Shown: positions 24,010-37,912 of the stretch, one piece after another
Numbering within the stretch: position 1 is the first letter of the stretch
Layout: the number at the start of each line of letters is the position of its first letter
Source: Datnioides undecimradiatus
Taxonomy: Eukaryota > Chordata > Actinopteri > Lobotiformes > Datnioididae
Direction of reading: 5' to 3'
NCBI GenBank assembly: GCA_008933995.1
Contig: WARS01000065.1
Coordinates: 1,054,001-1,118,000 of the forward strand
Length of the DNA stretch: 64,000 nucleotides
Notes under the pieces: generated by a model
What the model saw: only the letters and a program-made list of their open reading frames with translations
What the model was told of the DNA's origin: nothing
Databases searched by the model: none
Made by a program: the position numbers and the translations under genes

Positions 24010-25018
24010 AAAACCGACTCCACACAAGTTTTTTGACTGCTAAAACAAACTACAAAGCGTGAAAACTCTTTAGTATTTTAGCTTCAGCATCAACATTTTG
24101 TGTTATTATTCGATTCTACCGTTACTCGGAGAGACTACAGGTGACTCTAATTCGTGACGCTTTCAATGACTGTCGGAAATTTACCATTTGTGCGCACTTT
24201 GAATCGACCACAACGACATAAGTGGTGATAAATAAATTCACGCATTTAAAAGTTAATTTGATCTTAACTTTTTAAAAAATCATGCATTTAAAGTTCTATC
24301 TAGAAAAATGTAATGCATAACGATTCGATTTTAAATTGAAATTGTAAAATTAATTTTAATAATTTTATTTTAGCAAGTAAATACTATGACTTTGGCAAAT
24401 ATAACTTTTTGTTTGCATTGCATCTAGCTGTGTGTCATATCCTACATAGCCTTCTGATTGTGTATCATTGTGTATCCTATTGCCATCAAAATTTCCCTTA
24501 GGAAAAGCGTAGATACTCAGTTTTTAATAATTTGATGAAATACAAAATACAAATTAAGGAACTAGCTGTAAATATCAAACTTTTCGAATGGTATGTGTCT
24601 GAAATGACCAGCTCTCAGCAGTAAAGATGATCATTTTTTAATACCTCAGGGAGGGGTAATGCTTCCACTACAAGCTGACTCTTGTGAATAAAGTTTTGTA
24701 TGATTTTCAGGGGAGCAATACACATGTAAGACGTTTCTGTGAGTTCTGCTTCTGCTCACTGCTGCTCAGAACACCCAGAAAATGTTTCCTTACATATAAA
24801 CTGTCACTCAGATATATGCTGAGGATGTACTGGATAACTTTATGTGTATACAAAATCCATAAATGAACACTTCAAATGCCTCAAATGCCTTTAAAATGGA
24901 CTTTATTTCATTGCTTTTGTAATTGGTGAAGGGGAGGCTACTAACAGAAACAATGGCTCAGTCGTATATTGAAAATGTCTTTTTAAGGAACACAACCTCT
25001 CTGTTCATACAGTTGATT
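24010..25018. other. Intergenic between the pced1a promoter and the rpgrip1 3' end
   Basis: AT-rich with no supported coding exon. The part next to 25018 should be the rpgrip1 3' UTR on the minus strand. Confidence 0.45.
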
Positions 25019-25130
25019 TCAGTAGAAGTCACTTTCATCATCAACATCATAATCTATCATTTGTAACGGTTCTTTTTTCTTCTCCTCCTCTTGCTCCTCT
25101 TCTTCTTTCTTCTCATCCTCCTTTTCCTGT

Positions 25131-25162
<32 letters not shown>

Positions 25163-28100
25163 ATCTGTCTCATCTTCTTTTTTGGTCTGGCTTTTCTGGT
25201 GAAACTCCTGGTATATTCCAGTTAGCGCTTTTGCTGCTTCCAGAGACACCTTTAGATGTCCAATCACCTCCTTGTCCTCATCCACACTCACAACTGGAGG
25301 AAACAGAGTGTAAGAAAACGTATCACACATTATCCAATAAAAGGTGTACAAACATTTTCCACTGCTTGAAACTAAAGCAGGACAATATCAAATACCAACA
25401 AATACCAGAAACATGGGAACAGTCCATGCAATCAACAATAAAATCAGAAATGGACTTTAAATGCTAGTAAAACTTAGCTTTCATGTTTCTTTTACTAAAA
25501 CCCCCTAAACAAATACAAAAAGCATCAGGCTAATATAGAACATACTGTCAATTTGTTGTTCGATGACATCATTTCCTGTGAGGAGCAGTTCCTGCAGGTC
25601 CAGGAAAGCATGGCCAACGTCCACACACTCCTCATCATCATCCATTGGCTCGCTGACAACTGTGAACTTTAACCTTTAGCCATGACACACAGAGATATAC
25701 ACTTAAATCTCATGGTTTGGGTCTTTAGCCATCCACAGTTTAATCTATAAAATGACACTACCTGCCCTGGTTGGGGTCACTGCCCTCCAACATGGTGTAA
25801 AGATACTGTCTGAGCGGAGCTGACTGTGAACTGTCCACATAAATCACTGAGAGAGACAAACAGAGAGATTTAAGGAGACTTGGAATGAAAACTTTCCAGA
25901 CAAAAAACACACATAGAGCTCACCCAGGCTCACCTCGTGTGAAGTTGTAGTGAATCTCCTCCCCCTCTTTGGGTTTCCGGAGGGACATGGGTGTTTCTGT
26001 CGTCTCCATTGGGACGCCCAGCAGCCGATATTCCACATAAACACGCTGCACCGACTTGTCCAATGCCACATGAGATGACGGTTCTAACGTCAGGGACAGA
26101 ATCTCCACTCTCAGCTTGTCTCCCTGAAACACAATAAAACTCAGTTCAGTCATATTTCTCTTTCTAATGTCTGACCAGCTCAGCTAAAATAAACTGTCAC
26201 ACTGCATCCACATACAGACAAATAAGTAATCGCACAGTTTGATGGTATACTTCAGTCACTCACGCAGTTACTTTGTTCGTACCTTTCTCATTTTTCGTTT
26301 TGGTGCAACGATGACAATGTCACTTTGTGAGGAGCTCGACTCTGAAGACTCTGGGGCATCGCTGTCTGCTGCTGCAGCAACTGTTTAATAAAAAAAATAC
26401 ATTTTTAATTCAACTGGCTAAGCTGAGAACAAGGTATATTTTGTGCCATCATGTCTACACTTTGTAGTGTTTTTAAGGTGAAATAAGAGAGAATATAATC
26501 GTTTTTGCACGCTCAAACAATGACAACATGGGGCCTCAATTTACTGACAGAAACTCAAAGCAGGTGTTTCGGCCTATTGTGTGACCATGAATAGTTACCG
26601 CTCTCACTCCTCTCTTCCTCCTCCTCCTCTTCATCCACTGACACCTGATCCACAGAGGGAAGGTCCTGAAAAGAACAAATGAGATATGAGCCTGGTCACC
26701 GGCCAGTTCTCAATTGGGGGCTATTAATTCTAACTGGACTTGTTTCTGTGAGCTCCTACCTGAGTCCTGGCATCACTGGTAGAGCTTCTCCTTGACAATG
26801 TGGCAAGTGATTGTCTGGATAATGTTCTCTCTGAAGATCTTTAATAAGATTGCATAATTGTTTCAATACATTTTAATTATTTAATCTTAATTTATCTTGA
26901 AAAGATTTTTAGTAGAGGTGAAAATCTAAAACATACCAAGAAAGCACATGATTTTAATGCTTAACTTGTTTTTTTAAATGTGCAACTTACTTCCTTGTTG
27001 GTAAATGAGAGGGCGTGGTCAGTCTTGGCTCAGGTGTCAGACGGGGCGTCCGTTGGTAGAGATCAGGTGACCTCTTGGTTGATCTCTTCCTGTCTGAGGA
27101 CTGGCGAGTGGCTGGCGGTTTTACCGAGGGGGGTTGCTCTGGTTGTGCCTTCTGTGAGTGTTTCAGTTTGTCAGGAGGAGGCTGAGGCTGTAAACACACA
27201 AATATGCTAATAAACAAAAGACTTTTAATACTTAAGTCATTGTGAAAATACACACTTCAGCTGTGAATTTTCTACTTCAGTACGTGCTGAAAACCGTACC
27301 CAGGTTTTAGTCTCTTGCTGCAGGGGTTTGGTTTCTCTTGGCTTAAGTAGCTGCGTCTGTGGTAAAGCCACAGAGGAACAAGTATTAAGCTCGGGACAGG
27401 TGGTTTCTTGTAACATATCAAGTCATTTTAGCTTTTACAAACTGACTTTTGTGGATTTCTTTGACAGAGAGTCCTGTCCTGACATAAGATTATCTTTTAG
27501 AAGGTCTTACTCTCTTGTTTACAAACTTAAATAAAACACAAGTTCAACTCCTCAGAGTGTTCCCAAACCTTTGACACACTGGGATAATTAATATCACCTT
27601 CACTCTGGGCTTGGCTACGGGCCTCTGTGACTCCTCAGCTTCCTCTCTCTTCCTCTCCTCCCTATCAGTGCTTTCCATCACCAAGTCCTGTCTTCCCTGC
27701 CGGCCAGGCACAGTGTCCACCACTGGCTGGAAGGGGTACTTCCATTTCATCATGACCCTGACCATCCCCCGAGGTCCACCGGCAGCATCTCTCAGAACAT
27801 AGTCACCTGGCAGGACAGAGAGAAGAAATGCTGATTGGGTAGTTTGAGACTGGTTCTGGTTGTTTAGCAATGATACAATACAGCTTCTGAATGCCAGTTT
27901 GTTTGGATTTGATTGTTTCAGAGAGATTGGTTTGTTTGTTTTAACCTGATTCTATTAATACATTGTGGATTGTTACAAGCGAATATTATCATTTATTCAT
28001 CTAACTATGATAATGTTAATATTTTACTTTTCTCTCTCTATCTCACCTCTGATCTCCCTGCCTGTAGCCAGTGCTCGCAGTGGGATTGGCGTCTTGGCCA

Positions 28101-31100
28101 GGTAGGCTGGCGGTATCTGATCATCACTGTCATCAAACACATACACCCACAAACAGCAGGACCTGGGCAAGAGTAGATATGAATGTCGTCAATATTTGTG
28201 TAAACTTATCTAGAATTATAATAGGAGTTTAAAAGCACAGACCCTTGAACAAGTTTCTTTCTGTTTTCGTACCTGAGGTAGTGCAACACATCAGCTGTTA
28301 CTGCCAGTGGGTAGCTGGTGGTATCATTGAACACCGGGTCAGCGTTGCACTGAGCTGTTTGAGAGACGTGAGGCGGCAGGTCATAGAACCTGTAGGTGAG
28401 GTAGGCGTCGGGAAGAAGTCCAGGCCAGCGAGCGCTAAGACCTACACAACGTTCTAACATAACCACCAACTCATTGGGGATCCCACCACCGTAGTCATAT
28501 AACTCCTGTGAGGAAACATGTTTTGTTTTGAAATATGAGTTGAACAGACTCTTTAATAATCTGACATATTGTTAAATTCAGGAGATTTGAACATGTTTAC
28601 ACTGCGGATGTCCAATTTCAAAAATGCAATCAATAAATCATTATCTTTTACCTCATGCCCGGCATCTTGCCAGCCAAGTGAGACCTGCACAGGACTCCTC
28701 TGTGTGGCTGTTCTCCTATCAGCTCCTCTCTCTAACACAGTGTCTACTGGCTCTACAGGACTAAACATGCGCACCCAGAAGTCCACAACACCAACAATTT
28801 CACCCTCGGAGCCTTGAAGCGAGAGGGAGAGAGACAATTTATTGACAATGTTCAGCCCAACAAGCATCCAAACAAGTATGTTACTTTTTCTTTATATTAC
28901 TTACCTGTGATATTGACATGCCCTCTGATGCGCTCCCCCCTCCTTTCCATGGCACCCATGAGGGACATCTGTCCACTTCCGTGTGTCACAAACCTGACCC
29001 CTCCTAACGCCTGGTGGAGCTCCACTCTGACCCTTGACCCCTGCCCTCCCAGCCTGCCCAGATCTCCGGCTGTCAGAGCGTAGCGGGACGTAAAGCTGTA
29101 GTTGGGCTGGCTGCCTGACACCAGAGGAGTGGAGTGCACCTCAAAGTCCAAGAGGCTGTAAGTGCAGAAGGTCACAATGTCTTCGCCTCCATCCACCCTG
29201 GGATGAATGCTGCCCATAGTACGAAGCCCTGCTGGGGTGAAGGTGGCGGCCTGGAGGTCCCAAGGCAAAAAGAAAAACGGATTTCAGTTTTATGGGAGAC
29301 ATTGAATTGATTTTGAATGATGAAACACCAAGTTCAGGTACAACAATTGAGTGTTTTTGGACCTTAAGATGGATCTCCAGCAGTGACTCCCCAGCTCTCA
29401 GATGAGAAAAAGACATGTCCTCTTCCACTTCCACTTCCTGGTCTCCAGTTGGCCAGGTGTACTGTATTGGTATGGTGCGTTTGTAGTTCCTGGGGCTGTA
29501 TGCTAACTCCTTCAGCTGAGCTTTACAGAACAAACAGAAAAAATAAAGAGCTTTGAGATTCTGAAGGCTGAAGTTTTTTTGCGGTCTGTGGTTACTACCC
29601 GACTGTGCAAATGTTTGATAGTCACCCCTCTTCCTTGTTAAATTAAAAAAAACAACAACAACTCTTCCTGCATGCCAGTCAACCCGTAAATAAACAGCAC
29701 AGAAGTAAATGGAAAGGAGTTACATCAGATTCTCTTTACTCTGCTGTTACAGCAGTAAGTGTTAGTGTACAAACCTTGTAAGGTGTTGATCTGAAGAGCT
29801 CTTTTTGATAAAAGTTTGTCTTTCTCCACCATCCTCCTCCTGCTCTCCTCCCTCTCTCTTTCCATCTTCTGGTTAACTGTGTTCAACTCCTCCTGGTGAA
29901 GGAAAGTTCAATTGAAGAAAATGTCCATGGGTATTGATGACACTTTTGTGATGTGTTCATGCATTTGATAAATGTGTTCAGTGTTTACCTGCAGGTCTTT
30001 ACCAATACGGTGCTCCAGCAATAAGAGGTTTCTAGTTTTCTGTAATTCCAGCACAGTCTCAGCATGAGATGCTTGGATGTTTGCTAGATCACGAGGTGAA
30101 TCCTCCACCTTCCCATCAGTCCAGAGGAAAGGCAACCCCAACCTGCTCTCCTGCTGCATCCTGAATGCCTGTGGTTGGAGGCGAAGAAATGCAACAAGGT
30201 TGAAAGCAACTCACTTGGTCTTTTAAAGCAGTGCTCACAGAGGTGGAAACGTGTGCAAACCTTGATCTGCAGAAGAGTTTCACTGAGCTCCTCAACACTC
30301 ATGTCAAACTCCTGAAGGAGAAAAGACAGAGAGATGATGACAAACAGGATAACACACAGAAAACAAATAAGCTCTATTGTTCCTTTCCTCATCTCTGACC
30401 TTGGTGACAGAGTCCAGTCTGTCCTGCAGAGTAGAAATCTGCTCTCTGTACTGGAGAACCTGCCGCTCAAGCTGCTCCTGTTTGTCTCTCGTCATCACAG
30501 ACAGCTCTAAATGAAATAACACAAGCCACATAAATAAATACACAGTGTTGTAAATTGGCATGCTGTTTTGGTTTATTTCTGGGGAATCTGTTTGCTTTTG
30601 GCACTGCGCGAATTAAGACTTCATTTGTTCAGTAGGACTGCTTATAAAAGACGCAATAAAATGCATATCTTGTCTTCACTGACCTACACCAAATCCATCC
30701 ATCTCACCGCAGCAGACTTGTACCTCTCTCTCGCTCCCTTTGTTCCTCCAGTGTCTCCATCTCTCGTCTCAGTTTCTCCCTCTCCAGCTCCAGCCTGCCT
30801 CTCTCTTCCCGCTCTGCTTGCAGCCTCTCCTCAAGTCGCTGGATGTCCATGCTGCACATGTTTTCTCTCTGTTTCTCCCTTTTCTGGTCCAGTTCTCTAA
30901 GTTTCTCCACCTGGCCATCTTGGTTGCTCTGCACAGATAAAGTACTGGGGAAGATAAAAGAAAATAAAAAAAGACTTGTTTGACTTTTTCAAACTGACAT
31001 ATTTTGTGATGTTCTGATGCTGTCACATTTGCATGTTCATTGTCCAAAATTCTGTGGTTCATAACATCTTACAGGTTGTTTTCAATGGCCTAGGAGATGC

Positions 31101-33303
31101 TTACCTCTCCAGCAGAGTGTCATAGTTTTCTTTTATCAGATCCCTCTCACCCTCCAGGTCTGCTATCCTCTCCTGCAGCTGAAAGAGAAAGAATTCAACC
31201 TGGTAAAACAAAACTGTCACCTGATCTCTTCTTACTCTGCACTAATACATGCAGGTTCAGATGCAGTACCTTGTCAAGGGTCTGTAGAGACAAAGTTGAG
31301 GTGTTAAGTTGTCCCTCTAGGTCCAGAGCTCTCTGCCTCTCCTGCTTCAGCTGCTCTGTCAGCTCCTCCACTTTCTTCAGCAGAGCTCCCTGGCTTTCCC
31401 TTAACGACCTCTGACTCTGGGGTGAACACACAGCACAATCAGAATTAAGCAATAATTACTTTCTGAGTAAAGTATCAGAGTACTTGTCAGAAGCTTTTTG
31501 TGTGACAGGGCTTTTACCTCCTCAAGCTGATTCTCATAAACCTGGAGGGATGGCAAAAAACACCATTAATATTTAATATATCTGTTGAGGACCAACGAGT
31601 GAACAGATTTGTATGTAAATGACTGAAGTACTGAGCCTGAATTATTAAGCAGATATGATCTATTTCTTGTATGTATAGAGAGTTGTGGTCTCACCTCTTG
31701 CAGGTTGTTGAATTTCTCCTGGGTGACCCTCAGGGCAGTGCTCTTGTCTGAAAGCTGCTTTTGTAGACGGATCAGATCCACGTTCTCTCTAATAGTTATT
31801 CTGACCAAGATAACATGCAACAACAGAATGTATTACTTTTATTGAATCGGTTGTTGAGAGTGTCCAGCGGTGAAAAAGAGGTTTGTTGTGCTAAAACACA
31901 CTGAAAAGTACCTGTGCCTATCAGCTTGTTGCTTCCTCATCTCTCTCACAGTTCCCTCAATCTCCTTCTCTTTCTCTCTTAGCGTGTCTCTGAGCGCCTG
32001 GGCAGTCAGCTCCAGCTCTGCAACCCTCACCTGCTCTGTTACACTGGCTCTGCTGCAAGGGATGGAGGTGAGAAAGAAGGTGGAGGGTAAATCAATGACA
32101 AATCAAATAAACACATCTAGAATACTCATTACTGTTTCACACCACGCACTTACAATCTCTCCATCTCTGTTCTGGTGTCTTCCAACATTGGGCCGTAGCG
32201 GGGCGGAGCAGTCTGGGCTGCTCTCCTCACTCCAACCTCCACTTCCATACTTTTACCTGACAAGGAAAGGAACAAGGAGAAAGAGAAGAAAGGAGGCGAG
32301 AGATTGAAAAGGAAGCACAGGCTTTCGTAGATACGCTATATTGTTCACACACACTCACACACCTTTATTGAACTTGTATGGTGTGCGTCTGCCAAGGTCC
32401 ATGATGTGCTGCTTGGCCAGGCTGAGTTTATTCTGAAGCACCCCTTTCTGGCTCTCCAGCATAGCCACCCGGGCTTCCAGCTCCTGTATGGTGTCCTCCA
32501 TGTCCCTCTCCTTTACACCGCTGGAACCAGGACGTGCCTGACGCAGACGCATTAGTCGAGTGGACATCCTAAGGCAAGGAATTTAGCCATATTAGGGGAC
32601 ATTTAACTCTTCAAATCACATCCTAGGGCTGCAGCAGGGATCACTGTCCCAGCTACTCACAGCTATGACACACTGATGAGCCTAATTCTGTCCAAACACC
32701 TTGTAAGGGCATGTGTTAAACTTTCATTGCTAATGTGCAATACCTGCGTAGCCTCTGCTCCTGTGTACGTGTGTGTTGTCTCAGAACACTGTTTTCCTCT
32801 TGGAGTCGGAGACACAAGTCCTCCAGATGCTCTCTGGGAAACCGAAACAGGCGCTGAGGATCTGCTGCACAGAGAGACGGAAAGGGAGAGAGTTTACTTC
32901 TAAGGTTACTAAATGTACTTTTGGATGATTTACTCATTAGTTCATTTGAGACAATGAGTTTTGCAAAGTGGTTTCACCTTTTGTCTTCAGGACATGATGC
33001 TTCTTCCATGGCTTCACATCACGTAGAGCATCTGCGGAAAAGAGCAGGAAGGTGACTTACATACGGTTTTATTTGAGAGTATATATGTGAATTTATCATT
33101 TTATAAACATTTACTTTGTCACTACACGTAACAGTGATGGAATGGCCCTGTGTAGCAAACCTCTGGTGAATTTTCATTAATGGAAATGTACACACAGTTA
33201 AGAACAAACACAAACCTGGAGCAGTGGGCATCAGCCCCCCTCTCATCAGTCCCACATCTCTGACTGGGAGATCCCCGGCTGTCTCATCCACCACTGGTGA
33301 CAT
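25019..33303 (-). CDS. rpgrip1: RPGR-interacting protein 1 (ciliary connecting-cilium scaffold), complete
   Basis: About 30 coding exons on the minus strand. The first, 33216-33303, reads MSPVVDETAGDLPVRDVG; the last is 25019-25293. Domain order: N-terminal coiled coils (exons between about 33032 and 29778, e.g. ADLEGERDLIKENYDTLLE near 31140 and ASHAETVLELQKTRNLLLL near 30050); a first C2 domain (about 28905-29252, VTFCTYSLLDFEV, NYSFTSRYAL); a second C2 (about 28050-28810); a low-complexity basic/acidic linker (26283-27806); and the RPGR-interacting C-terminal C2-like domain (VYVEYRLLGVP, SLRKPKEGEEIHYNF, GRLKFTVVSEP, IGHLKVSLEAAKAL). The C-terminal half matches RPGRIP1 better than RPGRIP1L, although DETAGDLPV resembles the paralog. 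Human RPGRIP1 anchors RPGR in photoreceptor connecting cilia and is a retinal-dystrophy gene. After the RID the fish protein adds a Glu/Lys tail ending DVDDESDFY that is absent in human. Edges of some small middle exons were not fixed. Confidence 0.9.
25070..25168 (-). repeat. Glu-codon repeat in the last rpgrip1 exon
   Basis: Purine-rich (GAA/GAG)n on the coding strand, encoding two Glu-rich blocks broken by Lys, Gln and Asp. It is in frame and lies between the conserved domain and the final MIDYDVDDESDFY. Confidence 0.9.
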
Positions 33304-33755
33304 GGCTTCTCTTCATTTAGTCTCAGCCAGTCCCAAAATTCTAGCAAACTTGCCAGGGCAATCAGCGCCTCCGTCCAGGTGAAGTTATGTCCTGTATTGT
33401 GGACTAGAAATGGTGTTCTGACTGCAGAAAAATGGAGAAAACACAAAAAAGCATCATTCATTTTGTGGCCGTGATTTGTTACGTTTGTGTAATTGGAGAG
33501 AAATCATCCCATTCCTAATTTCTGCAATTATAGTGTATGATTTTAGGACTATTCTCACTGTGTAGAGTCTGCTCAATCCTACAGAAGCTGTCACTCCCAG
33601 GCTTCACTGTACATTTTTAATAGAGAAGGCCAAATATTTGCTGTTCAAAGGTCTGCATTGTTGAACAGTCGCTGTAAACATGAGGATTCACACTTGTGGG
33701 GCAGCTGCAATTTCCTCGCATTATACTAACTATATTAACAAAATATTTGACTTAC

Positions 33756-33860
33756 CCTTGTCTGTTGATCATTCAAAGCTCCAACTCTGGTGCAGAAATG
33801 TCTAGTGGTCCGTCTTATTTCTAGTGTTCAGTGTAACCTGTCAGCTCTCTGCATGTTTGT
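33756..33860 (-). promoter_or_regulatory. Probable rpgrip1 non-coding first exon
   Basis: A strong minus-strand donor (CAAGG followed by gtaagt) lies at 33755. An acceptor (TTCTGCAG) at about 33422 leads into the exon that holds the start codon. The upstream limit of the leader exon cannot be set. Confidence 0.4.
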
Positions 33861-33869
33861 GTCTCCGCC

Positions 33870-34817
33870 CTGCGCTTGGATGATATCAGTTTTAATCCTT
33901 CTTCATCCCTTCATCCCTCTTTCTCCTCCAGCGCCTTTCCGTTTTCCCTTTAGAGATGCTTCCCCATTGGAATTCTCCAAGCAATACACAACATTGTTGC
34001 ATGACAACTTGTAATGAGTGTTCGTTTGTATTCATGGATTTTGTTCAATGACAAGCCCATGAGTGTACAGTGTGTGTGTATAAGGCCTCCTCCCAAGAGC
34101 AAATCTTGAAATCTGCCTTGCTGCTCCATCTGCCTTGAGGCTAATCCCATCTCTGTGCTAATCTCATTAGCACCTGTCAGGTTGAACAATCTTAGAATTG
34201 GTCTGAAGTCAGTTTTGTGACTGGTGCATAATGACTTAGGGCTGTTACTGTTGGAGTGAGACAGGTCTATGATCTGTGCTAAAGGTGTTTAGAAGCACCC
34301 AATTGAAGGAAAGAAGAGGATGGAGGTGAAGGAAGAGGAAGAGAGATGAACATGGAGCAGACAGAACAGTTTAAAGTTTTTTCAGGGTGGTGGTGGATAA
34401 CTCAGAAATTGGTAAATAGGATCCATGTGTGTAAGTATATATTGTTGCGAATGAGTCATCAAATGATTCATCCTTTAATATAAAAAACGATTTCAGAAGA
34501 TATGGTTTGAAGCATTTATTTTACAATATGCTCAGTTTCAGTGTAAAATTACCAAGTTATGATTTGCTGAAGACCACTTATAATGTACGAGTTCATTTTT
34601 GGCAGAATAAACCATAATTTTGCCTACAAGTAGTTTAGATTTATGTTTAATAACAAAAATGTCTTCTTCAGTATATTAATGACCAATTAATCTCTGTTTA
34701 CAAATGGAGAAGATGCACTGCTGTGTATTGAAAAGAATCAGAACAGAAAAGAGTTTTATACTCTTCATGACATACATACACCATGACATAAAAATAGTGA
34801 GAATACATTTCATACAA
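33870..34817. other. Intergenic between the rpgrip1 5' end and the TRIM 3' end
   Basis: No coding exon supported. The right part is probably the TRIM gene's 3' UTR (minus strand). Confidence 0.45.
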
Positions 34818-37800
34818 TCATATTGTAATGTCATCTAAATCGTCACCTCCACTGAGTCCACTGACAGGGCGGATGATAAGTGGGGATTTGTTGCTGTCAC
34901 TGTCATGCATATCTGGGTTAAAAAAGGGAAACATGGCCTCTGTAAATTGGAATTGTCTAAAGGAATAGATGTGTGACTTGGTCTGTGCATCATAGAAGGA
35001 CACGGTCCCGTCTTCATAATCCAAAAACACCCCAATAACCTGCGGCCTATCGGAGAGACACAGCAGCTCTGCCTGTCCTGCACATGCCCGGTACTCACTG
35101 CCCTTCCTCAGACAGATTGTCCAATAACCGTCCTCTGGACTCAGTGTGACCACTCCCTTCCTGATGACTGACTGTCGAGCCACACCTAAGTCCCAGGCTG
35201 TTTTGTCTCCAACGTCTACCTCCCAGTAGCACCTCCCTGTGGTGAAACCCTGCATTGCAAGAGAGGCTCAGGTCACTAGGACTGCTCTTTTCCCAGTGAG
35301 TGAAACAAAAAAGCATGACCCTACTGGGATAAACACATACACACTGCATTCTTATATTTTTAACACATTCATATATTTACCCTGGTGGCAAGGACACATG
35401 GTGCGATGTCAAAACGCTCTGGTATGTCCACCAGGTTCTGCTCAACATCTCCATCCCAGACTTGTCTCCCATCCTCTGATAGAACCAGCCAAGGGTTGGC
35501 TGTCTTTGGGTCCAGATGAACATCAACTGGTTACAGACATAACAGAAGTTCAACTTCATTATCATTTCTCCAAAGATTCTTTTTTGATTTGTGATATCCA
35601 TTATTTTGAAAGAAAAATACTCTTTATGAAAAGTACAGTAACTAAACAACGGTTTGTCTCAGTGCTACAAAGCTGGATGACACTATTTGCTGGCCAGTTA
35701 GCAGTATTTGTTAAGTATCATCTTGATGGTTGTCTAAATGATCATGAGTTAACTAATTAGTCAGAACCTGTCAGAGAATGAAAGCAAGATTTTGGTAATT
35801 CACTGATTTACTAATTAATCAGGCGAAAAACACGAGACAAACTGACTGTTGGCTGTGAGAACGACATTTTAGAGACCAAAAAATCAATAGATAGATCAGA
35901 ACAGAAAATCAACATTTCAGATGTATTTTTGATAAAGGATGTTATGATGTCCTTTCAGGTAAATTATGATTTGGTTTTGTTGAAAAACAGCACAGAAGAT
36001 GTAACAGAAAGAGACTGTTATTGACATTATTTAACCAAAATCGAAGTCCAACTGTACCTGCATACTGCTGCATCTGCTCAAACGCTGTAAATTAATAAGA
36101 CAGAAACAACTTACTTAAACAAATTCATGGATTAAATCTGTGATCATGACATTAAATGGATGGATTGTTACTGAATGTAGTGATGCTGACAAAAAAATCT
36201 TTTGACCTTGAATGGAAAGCTTTTTCAAAGCTGATTGAAACTCCTGTTCAATGCAGGCTAGCTCTCTCCACACAGTCCCCAAACATGTGTTTGAATGGAC
36301 GATGATGTCAGAGCAGGGCACGGCAGATGGAGGAGAACTCAGAGATGGAAACCTCTGACAGTCAAACAAGACAAAAATTACTTTAAAGGAGAGAAGACAA
36401 GTGGCTTGAATTACGATAAAAGACAACTTTCTACGACCCAGCTCTCTCCACCTCACTCCGTGAATTAATATATTTTAAGACTGCTCTTTAGCATCTGTGT
36501 TTCTACTGTGGATTTCTTCCTGTATGACTATCAAATATCAGTTCTCCCTACCTGCAGCAGATGGAGGTGGTCCTCACTGTGAAAAAGCTGCTCGATCTCA
36601 CTCCTCTTCTTCTCCAGCTCAGTGATTTCCTGCTCCAGCTCTTTGATTAGCCTCTCTGCCCTTTGCTCTGCTGCCGCCTGCTTCCTCTGGATCATCTCCA
36701 CCAATTCAGCCTGTCTTCTCTCCATGCAGCGAAGCAGAGTGGAGAAGACCTCCATGCTTTCAAGAATGTCCCTCTTTGATTTTCCCTGAGGACAGGTGAT
36801 AGTAAATGAAGAAAAACGTGGACTGTTTAAGGTAAACCACTACTTGCTTTTTTGCTTACTATTACCTCACCTGCAGTGTTTCACTGTACAGAATGATGTA
36901 TGTGTTTGATACATTATCCTGCTAAAGGTGGAAAGTCTCTTTGCACTTGAACTCAAATCTGAGTTTCACATGTTAACATACAAGCATGTTTTTCAGTCTA
37001 GTGTGTAACTTCCACAAGTGTGATGTGGAAACATACCTTTTATTCTGTATTTCCTGCGTGTAAACCATTAGTCATATGCGTTCAGCCTCTCCTATTCTTA
37101 TACAAAGACCATTTTAACTGCTGCTGAAACATCCAATTAAGCCCAATATAATCTAATGCAAACTTACTTTACTGAGTTCTATAGAGTGTTTGATCTCCTC
37201 CACTTTCTGCAGTCTGTTCTGGATCATCTGCTGAACATCAGCCTCAACCCTTTTCATGTGAGCCTGGACATCAGAGAAGGAATGGAAACATAATAAAAGA
37301 TGTATTGATGGCACATTGACAGTGAGGAGTCTGGAGCCTCACCTTCTTTTCCTGACTCTCTCGCTCCACTGGGACAGTGTCATGACTGCGGTGGTCAGCC
37401 TCGGTGCACAGCACACACACACACCTTTGGTCGCTCCTGCAGAACAGCTCCAGGAGCCGCTGATGCCTTTTACACATCCTGCTCTCTAGCGTTGCCACTG
37501 GTTCAATCAGCTTGTGAATCTTCAAGGTGGCAACTCTCATGTGAGGCTCCAGGTGACTTTCGCAATATGAAGTCAGACACACAAGGCATGACTTCAGGGC
37601 CTTTGTTTGCTTTCCCACACACGCATCACAATGTACAAAATTTTCTGCCATTGATGTCACGTCATTCTGTCTTCTCGCTCGGATCTGCTCGGACATTTCC
37701 TTGGCAAACGAGTTTTCACAAAGCTCGGGGCGGCCCTCAAAGACAGTCTGACATTTGGGACAGCTGATGGTGAGGCTATCCTCCCAATGTGATGTAATGC

Positions 37801-37912
37801 AGGTGAAGCAGAAGCTGTGGCCGCAAGGAATGGAGACAGGTTCAGAGAAAACTTTCTGACAGATGCAACATTGAAACTGCACCTCTGACAGGAGAATGCT
37901 GGGGGAGGCCAT
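34818..37912 (-). CDS. TRIM-family E3 ubiquitin ligase-like protein (RING, B-boxes, coiled coil, B30.2), complete
   Basis: Seven coding exons on the minus strand: 37343-37912 (570 nt), 37168-37263 (96), 36552-36785 (234), 36207-36354 (148), 36058-36084 (27), 35381-35526 (146) and 34818-35249 (432). They total 1,653 nt (550 aa) without a break. Exon 1 holds a C3HC4 RING ([23 protein letters not shown]) and two B-boxes (HCDACVGKQ, then [20 protein letters not shown]). The 96- and 234-nt exons encode the coiled coil, the standard TRIM layout. The PRY half has [16 protein letters not shown]. The SPRY half has the WEV motif ([18 protein letters not shown]) and the LDYE motif ([14 protein letters not shown]). 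The start [19 protein letters not shown] resembles bloodthirsty/TRIM39-like and finTRIM proteins, many with antiviral roles in fish. The exact subfamily is not resolved. Unusually, PRY and SPRY lie in separate exons. Confidence 0.92.

Noticed and set aside
30568-32307. Plus-strand frames of 100-145 residues over rpgrip1
   Set aside because: Shadows of coiled-coil exons on the minus strand, with low-complexity Leu/Ser/Phe content.
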